Source of the DNA: Bacillus sp. NTK034
Lineage (GTDB): Bacteria; Bacillota; Bacilli; Bacillales; Cytobacillaceae
Direction: 5' to 3'
Assembly: GCF_017303275.1 (NCBI RefSeq)
Contig: NZ_JAFKOJ010000007.1
Coordinates: 62,001-126,000 of the forward strand
DNA length: 64,000 bases
In this document: positions 51,662-58,277 of the stretch, in pieces
How positions within the stretch are numbered: position 1 is the first letter of the stretch
Layout of the letters: every line of letters starts with the position of its first letter
Notes under the pieces: model-generated
The model's input: the letters and a program-made list of their open reading frames with translations, nothing else
What the model was told of the DNA's origin: nothing
The model's database searches: none
Translations under genes and position numbers: made by a program

Positions 51662-51787
51662 ATGGGAGAAGATAAGAATCTGAAACCTCGAAAGAAGACC
51701 GTTGTTAAAGATATGGGATTTAAAGTGGCAGAGGAAAACGAAAAGATAATAGAAGTACTAAAAGAAAAGAAAGCGGAAAACAAATAG
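51662..51787 (+). CDS. Small basic protein, candidate SpoIISB-like antitoxin 2 (41 aa)
   Basis: ATG after ATAAGGAGGATAGCT. Reads MGEDKNLKPRKKTVVKD and ends VAEENEKIIEVLKEKKAENK. The end resembles the FKENERLIDEYKRKKA tail of B. subtilis SpoIISB, which contacts the toxin. Size and charge also fit. It is separated from the first candidate by a terminator, so the two may be expressed at different levels. Confidence 0.6.
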   Translation: MGEDKNLKPRKKTVVKDMGFKVAEENEKIIEVLKEKKAENK

Positions 51788-51823
51788 CTGCAATCTTTCC
51801 TTTTTTACGACTAATGGGAATGA

Positions 51824-51990
51824 TATACTAGACTCATACTTCTTCTTTTCATTTTTACTAACACCCAGGCGGGCGTTATTATTAAATTTATGAACGCACT
51901 TTATCCAAGTGATTAAAACTACTATCGTAGTTAATTTAATCCTTTGGGTAAAGTGCGTTTTTTGCATTTTCCATTACTTTTTAAGGGGGA
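51824..51990 (+). promoter_or_regulatory. ANGC-hairpin attenuator leader (copy e)
   Basis: Extended -10 ATGATATACT (TATACT 51824-51829). Hairpin at 51859-51878: TAAC/GTTA, A-C mismatch, CCC/GGG, loop AGGC. Terminator: AACGCACTTTATCC near 51894 pairs with GGGTAAAGTGCGTT near 51944 (GATTAAA/TTTAATC inside), then six T. Box TTACTTTTTAAGGGGG before ATG 51996. Confidence 0.85.
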
Positions 51991-51995
51991 TTACA

Positions 51996-52232
51996 ATGAT
52001 CATCAAAAAGGTTTACCGAGTGTTTGATAATTTATTTTTCTGTAGAAAGGATGCTGAAGCTATTCTAAGTGGCTGGGAACATAAAGAAAACGTATATGTT
52101 CAATATGCAGTCCTTGAGGAATCTAAGGCAGAATTAATAGTTGGCGGAGTAAACTATGGAATACCGGCCGAAGAAGTGACTGTTTACACTAATGAAAAGA
52201 ATGCCCTGCAGGACCTCACTGAAGATTGTTAG
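51996..52232 (+). CDS. Unrecognised small protein (78 aa)
   Basis: ATG after TTAAGGGGGATTACA. Reads IIKKVYRVFDNLFFCRKDAE and ELIVGGVNYGIPAEEVTVY. Compact alpha/beta, no known family. First gene under leader (e); followed after 58 bases by the TGT-like gene, so probably co-transcribed with it. Confidence 0.65.
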   Translation: MIIKKVYRVFDNLFFCRKDAEAILSGWEHKENVYVQYAVLEESKAELIVGGVNYGIPAEEVTVYTNEKNALQDLTEDC

Positions 52233-52290
52233 GTTGAAATTCATTAAGTTTAGCTTAAAAACACTACTACAGCAAAGGCAGGGATGAGGA

Positions 52291-53436
52291 ATGATTGTAA
52301 AGCACCAAACAAGCGCTAGAAGTTATGAACGCATGTTTAAGCGGGAAATGAAGAAAGCAGGCTTTTATAATACGGCCAGTGGAATAACAAACTATATTGT
52401 TGAGTATGGTAAAAATGCTATTACTGTTAAAACGCAAAAGGGTGGCACAATTTCAATAACCAGAGGGCAACTAAGACGTGCTATTTCTTTTACGTTATTT
52501 AAAAGAACCATCATTAGAAAGGATATGGAGGGGTTCTCCAGCTACTCATCAGCACTATTTGGAATGATAAATAGGATTTTTTATCATATTGCCAGGTTAT
52601 TGAAATTAAGAGAGGGGTACCGTTTATCACTTAAGACCCTACGTTTTTGGGCGAGTGGACTTGAAAGAGAAAAGAATGGTTTGATGCTGCTTAAATCAAT
52701 AGGAGGACATTTTGTGCTCTTTAATTTCTTTCAAATCCTGCAGTCAGGTACTAGCTGTCTAAAGCAATTAGATCGATATAATTTATATGCTTATATTGAT
52801 AGTGGTAGCTTTTCTCTTCATAATCAAAAATTTAAGAAAGGTTTACAAAATCTATCCCTGTTTGATGAAGAAACCGAACAGGATATGATATTGAAAGGGT
52901 ATGCTGACTTTATTAATGCTAATAAGAATAATCCAAGAATCTTAGGGTTCTTCCCCTTAGATGTAATAGGAAATCCTGAAGCCACAAAAGAAAATTATGC
53001 TAAATTAAAGGCCATGGTTCCAGGAGCAAACATCATCCCTGTCTTTCAGGTTTCGGATTCACTGAAGTCACTGGAAACGTTAGTTGAGGAAGAACATGAG
53101 GTCATTGCACTTGGAGGGTTGATTCCGTTAATGAAGAAAGGATTGAACTACTGTAGAGTTATTTTGGATAGAATATTTAATATATATCCTAATATAAACT
53201 TCCATTTCCTTGGGGGAGCCAATGAAATGCTGTTAGAATATCCGTTCTTTTCAAGTGATAGCACCGCTTACCTTAATGGCAGAAGGAATCCTTCACAACG
53301 TAAATTGTATTTGCCGAATGCTGAAAGGGTCGATGCACCGGCAGAGTTAAATACCAATGATATTATAAAGCAAAATTTAAAATTTTTGATTGAACTTGAA
53401 GAAATAAAGCGAGTAGAATTATTCAGTTTCGCTTAG
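52291..53436 (+). CDS. TGT/queuine-like TIM-barrel protein
   Basis: 381 aa. From about residue 130 on the sequence looks like the tRNA-guanine transglycosylase superfamily and its phage/plasmid relatives: LYAYIDSGSFSL (catalytic-type Asp), VIALGGLIPLMKKG, NINFHFLGGANEMLLEYPFF, then SSDSTAYLNGRR. The N-terminal 100 residues (FKREMKKAGFYNTASG, TKGGTISITRGQLRR in part) are a separate small domain. The zinc-site Cys of bona fide TGT are not visible. Relatives such as DpdA put modified bases into DNA. It shares a regulon with the methylases, so a DNA modification role is possible. Confidence 0.6.
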   Translation: MIVKHQTSARSYERMFKREMKKAGFYNTASGITNYIVEYGKNAITVKTQKGGTISITRGQLRRAISFTLFKRTIIRKDMEGFSSYSSALFGMINRIFYHIARLLKLREGYRLSLKTLRFWASGLEREKNGLMLLKSIGGHFVLFNFFQILQSGTSCLKQLDRYNLYAYIDSGSFSLHNQKFKKGLQNLSLFDEETEQDMILKGYADFINANKNNPRILGFFPLDVIGNPEATKENYAKLKAMVPGANIIPVFQVSDSLKSLETLVEEEHEVIALGGLIPLMKKGLNYCRVILDRIFNIYPNINFHFLGGANEMLLEYPFFSSDSTAYLNGRRNPSQRKLYLPNAERVDAPAELNTNDIIKQNLKFLIELEEIKRVELFSFA

Positions 53437-53669
53437 TAAGTTAAATTGAATAAACGCCCGGGCTTTCTTTAACGGGTTCGGTTTTGAAGTGCAAAATTCG
53501 AATCAGCAATGCTTTTCGAAGTGTAATTCGCAGTTGAATTAGCAGATACTTTAGCAGTTGAATTAGCACGCAAAAAAGCTCGGAGACGTTATGCTTCGAG
53601 CTTTTTTTATCGCATTATTGTTGAAGATTGCACCCGATAGTTACACATAAAGACTTACACAGTAAGCCT
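53437..53669. other. Left border region of the accessory island
   Basis: Holds the left arm of the inverted repeat pair (53451-53496), several AATTCGCAGTTGAATTAGCA-like units (53534, 53558) and a terminator AAAAAAGCTCG..CGAGCTTTTTTT at 53573-53608. No gene. Confidence 0.55.
53451..53496 (+). repeat. Inverted repeat arm, left, bounding a 3.9-kb island
   Basis: TAAACGCCCG, the loop GGCTTTCTTT, then AACGGGTTCGGTTTT and GAAGTGCAAAA. The complement of both outer and inner pieces occurs at 57303-57349. Each arm can also fold by itself (CCCG..CGGG). Confidence 0.7.
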
Positions 53670-53954
53670 TTATTTCTTGCGTTTTCGTTCTAAAAATATA
53701 GGTGCTATATTTAGTAAGATAGAAACAATTGTCAAGAACCAAAATGCCCTTGCCATACCAGGTATTACATCCGATAAAGCCGCCCAATCTTCCGTTTTTA
53801 CCCACCGAGTTAGGTAACTGTAATCTGCACAAATTGTTAATGCTGTAAATGATAATGCCATTGCCATAGCGAGATTATAATCCTTTCCTGCTTTATACAT
53901 ATAAAGATTTATAAATGTTGTTACTATTGCAATAACCCCAAATATTACCCACAT
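53670..53954 (-). CDS. Small membrane protein with three spans (94 aa)
   Basis: Starts MWVIFGVIAIVTTFINLYMY, with hydrophobic segments about 1-20, 28-48 and 66-88, and ends with a strongly basic tail ERKRKK. No family known. Site GGAGGTC in front. Part of the accessory island with only minus-strand genes. Confidence 0.65.
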   Translation of the reverse strand: MWVIFGVIAIVTTFINLYMYKAGKDYNLAMAMALSFTALTICADYSYLTRWVKTEDWAALSDVIPGMARAFWFLTIVSILLNIAPIFLERKRKK

Positions 53955-53998
53955 AACTAGACCTCCATATATTTTTATTTATGTCGTGTAATGCTAAA

Positions 53999-54048
53999 CT
54001 GCCCCGTTTGTTAAATAAGAAAAAGCCACCTAGTTTGGCAGCTGATTC
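53999..54048 (+). repeat. Dispersed CTGCCCC repeat, copy 2
   Basis: CTGCCCCGTTTGTTAAATAA, GAAAAAGCCACC, loop, GGCAGCTGATTC. Same unit as 38281-38326 (inverted) and 56482-56532. Confidence 0.7.
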
Positions 54049-54061
54049 TGAAAATATTTGG

Positions 54062-54775
54062 CTATTGGATACCGTTAAAATCCGTAAATAAAGGCATATG
54101 ATCACTTAATTTAATCCAATTTTCATGTTTCCCTACTTCCATTTTATTTAGCGATGATAGTATTTCTGTAGAAGTAAAAATATAGTCGATATGAAATGGT
54201 CTTGCAAATTCTTTTCGAAAATAGTGGGTAGGCTGTGTCTCATCACCATGCTCTTCGTTATAGAAATGATGATATGTACTAGTTATACCCCTACTTTTCA
54301 ATAAATTGACAACATCCGTGTGAGTACCAACCCTCTTGATATGATCAAAGTTCTTATTGCTATTCCAATCCCCAGCAATAACACAGGGTTCATTCAACAA
54401 ACTATCATAATATTTTAGGGCTAAATATATTTGACCAATGTAACTTTCAAATTTTGCTTTTATATTTTGTGACCATACCGCAAAGAGAATAAAATTCCGT
54501 TTTCCAGTTACCAACAACGGAATAATATAGCGAAAATCCTTGTTATATAAAGGGTGAAGTTCAATTTTATAATGTTCATTTAATGTAAATATACCAATCC
54601 CCTTATTAACTTTCTCACCAAACCAAAGGAATTGATTAACGTCCTGAGGTTTAGTTTGTCCCCATTTTTCCGGAGATTCGGATTCTGGAATAATTAAAAT
54701 ATCTGCTTGATAGGGTTTTAAGTGTTCCAATTTATCTCTAAAACGCATTGCAGCATTCCAAACAATTAGTTTCAT
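54062..54775 (-). CDS. Endonuclease/exonuclease/phosphatase (EEP) family protein
   Basis: A 237-aa EEP-fold enzyme: LIVWNAAMRF start, IIPESESP (Glu), VIAGDWNSN (Asp-x-Asn), FHIDYIF (His-x-Asp-Tyr), LSDHMPLFTDF (Ser-Asp-His) at the end. All catalytic boxes are present. Such enzymes cleave phosphodiesters in DNA, RNA or lipids. No signal peptide is visible, so it is cytoplasmic. In the island with TolB-like and DUF3888-like genes; no link between them is evident. Confidence 0.85.
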   Translation of the reverse strand: MKLIVWNAAMRFRDKLEHLKPYQADILIIPESESPEKWGQTKPQDVNQFLWFGEKVNKGIGIFTLNEHYKIELHPLYNKDFRYIIPLLVTGKRNFILFAVWSQNIKAKFESYIGQIYLALKYYDSLLNEPCVIAGDWNSNKNFDHIKRVGTHTDVVNLLKSRGITSTYHHFYNEEHGDETQPTHYFRKEFARPFHIDYIFTSTEILSSLNKMEVGKHENWIKLSDHMPLFTDFNGIQ

Positions 54776-55147
54776 TTTGATACTCCTATATATATTTAAT
54801 AGTATTTAAGTACATATTTATTGGGATCTTGGTTACTTATTTTCGATAAGAACACATAAATTCCTTTAAATACTCAAGAGCAAAAGTAGAACCGATAAAT
54901 AAGTTATTTAGTTTCGCTCTAATAAACAAGAGCCCTACTACTTGATATGTAATAAGGCTCTTAAAAGTTGTTTGAAATTGAAGTGATTTAAGATAATATT
55001 GTTGCTTAAAAGGATATTCGCACCCTATTGTTTAAGTACATTTGTTCACAAACTTAGCTTTATTACAGGAACGTTGCCCCGTTTTTTTATAAAGTTGAAA
55101 ATATAAGGTGCTGTCAATGAGAGGCAACACCTTTTCCCGTTAACACC
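54776..55147. other. Intergenic region with repeats
   Basis: Holds an inverted copy of the 21-base repeat (55020-55040, complement of 42314-42334), a terminator-like hairpin AGAGCCCTACTACTTG..TAAGGCTCTT (54927-54965), a partial CTGCCCC-type unit near 55074 and the hairpin GGTGCTGTC..GGCAACACC after the next gene. No gene. Confidence 0.55.
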
Positions 55148-56374
55148 TTAATTTTTGCTAAGTTGGAAAAATACAGGGGCAGAATCAACATTTTCTATCC
55201 ATACATATTGTTGTCCGTTTAAACCATCCCTTACCCATACAACTCCTGAATGGGCTTTTCCTTTATTACGAAACCAAGTAAGATTGGAACCCACAACTAC
55301 AGGATCCTCATCGAGTTCATTATCTTTAGGAAAGGTAATCTGAGTCTGTTCTTCCGTTTTAATGTTGATTGTAAATAGGGATGTATACATTGTGGGAACA
55401 GACCCTTCATTCCACTCCTTGTTCTCCTTTGCACGAGCAACAATTACTTTATCCGGGGAGAACCACTCCAAATCAAGGTCAACATAACCTTTTGGTGTGA
55501 ACTCTTTTTGCTGCCTGGAAATCGGAATGTCAGCAATCTTTGTTTTCTTGTTTTCGACGAAAAATCTTCCTTCTCCTGAGATGTAGGCTAGTTGATTAGC
55601 TTTAGGTGCCCACTTTATCCAGTCTTTGTACCACAGCATCTTCCCCACAACTTGAAAATTTTTTCCTTCTGAGGATAAAACGCATAATGTATTGCTATCA
55701 TTTGCCCAGGAAGCAGTAGGTATCGCTAAGAAGCTGACCCAGTTTCCATCAGCACTCCACTTAAAGTAGTCAGCATCTATCGCAAATAAATCTGGTTCCT
55801 TTGTTTGAATAGTATAGAAAGTCTTTATTTTATCAGCATTAAGATTGGCATCAACCGGAACTCTGTAAAGAGGTATAGGACCCCATCCAGTAGGACGTAT
55901 ACTCGCTTGTGAGGAAACGATAAATTCTTTTCCATTAGGAAACCATTCAAAGCCGCTGACACCTAAAGAAACGTTCTCGAACCCTTCAGGACGGCTGTTC
56001 TTTGTTTTTGTAACATTTAATAAGCCCCGGTCATTGTATGCTAATTGATTTTTGACAGGCGACCATTTAAAGTCAGATGTTTCAACTCTTACATACGGCT
56101 GATAACTTTCTTTTTTCACCGTATCATAAATGAATAAATCTGATTTTTCACCCTGCTCGTCTCCATCTATATAACCAATAAACCGTCCGTCATAGGACCA
56201 TTTCGGGGAATAAACGTAACGATCCTTTGTAATTTGAATTTCTTGGTCTCCCTTTTTTATCCATAACTGGTGATCACGGATAAAGGCGGCCTGAAGTGAA
56301 GATGCACTTACCATTTGGGAAAGTTGAAAACACATAAAGATTAATAATAGTAAAACTCTAACAATCAAGGTCAT
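55148..56374 (-). CDS. Secreted TolB-like beta-propeller protein
   Basis: Signal peptide residues about 1-24 (VRVLLLLIFMCFQL..VSASS). The mature part repeats W-x-x-D/N-G blocks of WD40/TolB type: SPKWSYDGRFIGYIDGDEQ, FKWSPVKNQLAY, FEWFPNGKEFIVSSQ, FKWSADGNWVSFL, WAPKANQLAYISG, LEWFSPDKVIVAR. About six blades. Function unknown; such propellers in bacilli are wall- or medium-located. Single gene, site GGAGGGATG. Confidence 0.82.
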   Translation of the reverse strand: MTLIVRVLLLLIFMCFQLSQMVSASSLQAAFIRDHQLWIKKGDQEIQITKDRYVYSPKWSYDGRFIGYIDGDEQGEKSDLFIYDTVKKESYQPYVRVETSDFKWSPVKNQLAYNDRGLLNVTKTKNSRPEGFENVSLGVSGFEWFPNGKEFIVSSQASIRPTGWGPIPLYRVPVDANLNADKIKTFYTIQTKEPDLFAIDADYFKWSADGNWVSFLAIPTASWANDSNTLCVLSSEGKNFQVVGKMLWYKDWIKWAPKANQLAYISGEGRFFVENKKTKIADIPISRQQKEFTPKGYVDLDLEWFSPDKVIVARAKENKEWNEGSVPTMYTSLFTINIKTEEQTQITFPKDNELDEDPVVVGSNLTWFRNKGKAHSGVVWVRDGLNGQQYVWIENVDSAPVFFQLSKN

Positions 56375-56481
56375 CCCTCCTAAGTATAGGATGACCAGGT
56401 AATATAGTTTGATTCCAACACATAGTTAAATTACAAAAGCTGGTTTAATACTCTTCATCCGAGAATTATTCATCCATAAAC

Positions 56482-56532
56482 CTGCCCCTCTTTAGGACAA
56501 TAAGAAAAGCCGCCTGAGATGGCAGCTGGTTC
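56482..56532 (+). repeat. Dispersed CTGCCCC repeat, copy 3
   Basis: CTGCCCCTCTTTAGGACAATAA-like start (diverged), then GAAAAGCCGCC, loop, GGCAGCTGGTTC. A fourth, partial unit is at 57052-57090 (CTGCCCCGTAGTTGAATAAG). Confidence 0.6.
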
Positions 56533-56571
56533 TTTAAGTAATGCACAGTTTGTTGAATAAGGTAATACCTC

Positions 56572-56982
56572 TTATTGAGACAAATGTTTGTAATCTAATA
56601 TTTCAATCTTAAAATCATGATTACATTTCAGCTTATTAAGCTTTCCACTGTCACAGGATGGGGATACTCTTACCTTAACTAAATCTTCTTTATCATTATC
56701 ATTATTTTTAGAAGGAATGAGAATTCTTACGGCAACATCATAAGAATGATTGTCATTGTAATTTATACCGACGATTCTTTGCCATTGCCAGTCAAAAAGG
56801 GTATCGCCCCCATACTCTTTAATTACTCTTTTATCAATAGTTGGAAACACAAGGTCTGAAACAATATCTTCAGTTGTCATATATATATCTTCTGCCTTTG
56901 GAATAGTTTCTGCTTTAACCATTTGTAAAGGAGTAAAAGCAAATAAAAAAATACCCAATAAGATTAAGTATTGTTTAACCAA
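56572..56982 (-). CDS. Secreted DUF3888-like protein (136 aa)
   Basis: Signal peptide residues 1-24 ending MVKAE. The mature protein has EDIVSDLVFPTIDKRVIKEY, FDWQWQRIVGINYND and two Cys (SPSCDSG, LKCNHDF) likely paired. The pattern matches the DUF3888 family of small secreted bacillar proteins. Function unknown. Site AAGGGGTGAA. In the island, same direction as its neighbours. Confidence 0.65.
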   Translation of the reverse strand: MVKQYLILLGIFLFAFTPLQMVKAETIPKAEDIYMTTEDIVSDLVFPTIDKRVIKEYGGDTLFDWQWQRIVGINYNDNHSYDVAVRILIPSKNNDNDKEDLVKVRVSPSCDSGKLNKLKCNHDFKIEILDYKHLSQ

Positions 56983-57381
56983 TAAAATTCACCCCTTATT
57001 CAGATTTACCGCTTAATATCCCTAATTTGTTATTCTTTATTCAACTAACCTGCCCCGTAGTTGAATAAGCCACCTTATCATTTCAACATAAATATCCAGA
57101 AACCTGCTTATCCTTTTTAACACACCAATTCGCATAGCAATTCAAATTGACACACTGACAATAACTTCTGTCACCCTGCTAAAAGGGTGATAATTCGAGT
57201 GCTAAAACACCCCTCAATTTTTGTAAAACCTTAATATATCAACAAAAGGAAGCAGTCCGATTCAGTTGCGAATTGGACTGCTAATTTGTATGCGAATTAT
57301 GTTTTTGTACTCGAAAACCGAACCCGTTAGGCTTTCTTACGGGCGTTTATTTTTTGTTCAATAATTAAAGGGAAAAATAAA
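56983..57381. other. Right border region of the accessory island
   Basis: Contains the promoter side of the DUF3888-like gene, hairpins (CACCCTGCTAAAAGGGTG at 57173-57190; AGTCCGATTCAGTTG / CGAATTGGACT at 57255-57281), and the right arm of the inverted pair (57303-57349). No gene. Confidence 0.5.
57303..57349 (-). repeat. Inverted repeat arm, right
   Basis: On the plus strand AAAACCGAACCCGTT, GGCTTTCTTA, CGGGCGTTTA. Read on the minus strand it equals the left arm at 53451-53496 except for the loop, whose orientation is the same on the plus strand in both. Confidence 0.7.
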
Positions 57382-57681
57382 TTATTTTTTTAATAAGCTT
57401 AAGGCAATGGTGCCAATAAGAGGTCTAATATCTGCGGATCTCTTCTGTGCAATTCGGAGTATAGAGCTAACCTTTTGTATTTCATCGTTACTTAATTTCT
57501 CAAATATCCACTCCACTAATTCGTCTGCTTCTATTGTATATTTTAACGTAGGAACATTAATTTTTTTTAGTGGCTTTATTTGATTGATAAGAAATTGCCT
57601 TTGTAATTTATCTAAACTAAAAGTTCTAGCTGATTTCTCTGTGTTCGAGATACGATTAGAAATTGCTTGTTGGTTCAGCAA
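57382..57681 (-). CDS. Unrecognised helical protein (99 aa)
   Basis: Site GAGGAGGAAAAGAA before ATG. Helical and basic: NRISNTEKSARTFSLDKLQ, KYTIEADELVEWIFEKLS, LRIAQKRSADIRPLIGTIA. No motif recognised. It is divergent from the Ubl operon with its leader (f), so it could be a regulator of it; there is no direct evidence. Confidence 0.6.
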   Translation of the reverse strand: MLNQQAISNRISNTEKSARTFSLDKLQRQFLINQIKPLKKINVPTLKYTIEADELVEWIFEKLSNDEIQKVSSILRIAQKRSADIRPLIGTIALSLLKK

Positions 57682-57788
57682 TTCTTTTCCTCCTCACTTC
57701 GATTTCGAATTTTTTTCCATTGTACTACTATGATTTGAATTCCGCGAATTCACAAGAATTAATGATAACAATTCTGGGACAATTGGTA

Positions 57789-57971
57789 TATAATAGAATT
57801 ATATTTTCTTAATTTTTTTTACTTAACCCATGCGGGATAAGTATTTCTGAATGAATGCACTTTATTAAAAGTGATTGACTTTACAAACTGCTCATGTAGC
57901 AGCTATGTCGATTGTTTTTAATAGAGTGTATTTTTTTATGCTCTTAAAACAACCATTACTTTTTAAGGAGG
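57789..57971 (+). promoter_or_regulatory. ANGC-hairpin attenuator leader of the Ubl/E1/dnaX operon (copy f)
   Basis: Extended -10 TTGGTATATAAT (TATAAT 57789-57794). Hairpin 57821-57842: ACTTA/TAAGT, A-A mismatch, CCC/GGG, loop ATGC. Terminator: GCACTTTATTAAAA near 57877 pairs with TTTTTAATAGAGTGT near 57930, then seven T. Box TTACTTTTTAAGGAGG before ATG 57980. Confidence 0.85.
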
Positions 57972-57979
57972 AAAAAAGT

Positions 57980-58277
57980 ATGACTAACGAATTATCTATT
58001 TTTGATTTAGGGGTGGAACCAGTAGAAGAAAAAAAGGTTGAAGAGAAGAAGAACACTTCAGCCAGTAAAGGAGCAGCTACTGCTAAAACACCTGTTCAAC
58101 CAAAGGAAGAAATAAAGGTAACTGCGGAATGGTCTATTCATTTTGCAACGGAACATTTTGTTGTTTCTGATTTTGTGGAGGAAATCCCAGAGGAAGGGAT
58201 TACTTTAGAAGAGCTTCGAGTGGAGCTGGAGAAAAACTATTTTCAATTTACAGCCACTAGAACGAAGTGGGATGTCG
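57980..58277 (+). CDS. Ubiquitin-like (PRTRC-C-like) protein, exon 1
   Basis: ATG after TTAAGGAGGAAAAAAGT. Exon 1 encodes 99 residues plus one base: a disordered head (KKVEEKKNTSASKGAATA) and a beta-grasp-like part WSIHFATEHFVVSDF, ITLEELRVELEKNYFQFTAT. A group II intron follows the first base of codon 100. Joined to exon 2 (60876-60934) the protein has 118 aa and ends DALGAAKGAF. PRTRC-C proteins have the same size, a YPEL/YF-x-x-T segment at this point and a GxxKG-type end. Confidence 0.72.

Noticed and set aside
51909..51995. N-terminal extension of the 78-aa protein
   Set aside because: It runs through the terminator stem of leader (e); the true site is right before 51996. The same reasoning was used for 27642-27797, 43956-44037 and 57875-57979.
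53534..53580. Short AATTCGCAGTTGAATTAGCA-type repeats as a CRISPR array
   Set aside because: Only two or three irregular units without constant spacers and no cas genes near; the Cas4-like nuclease at 28115 is of the phage/plasmid kind.
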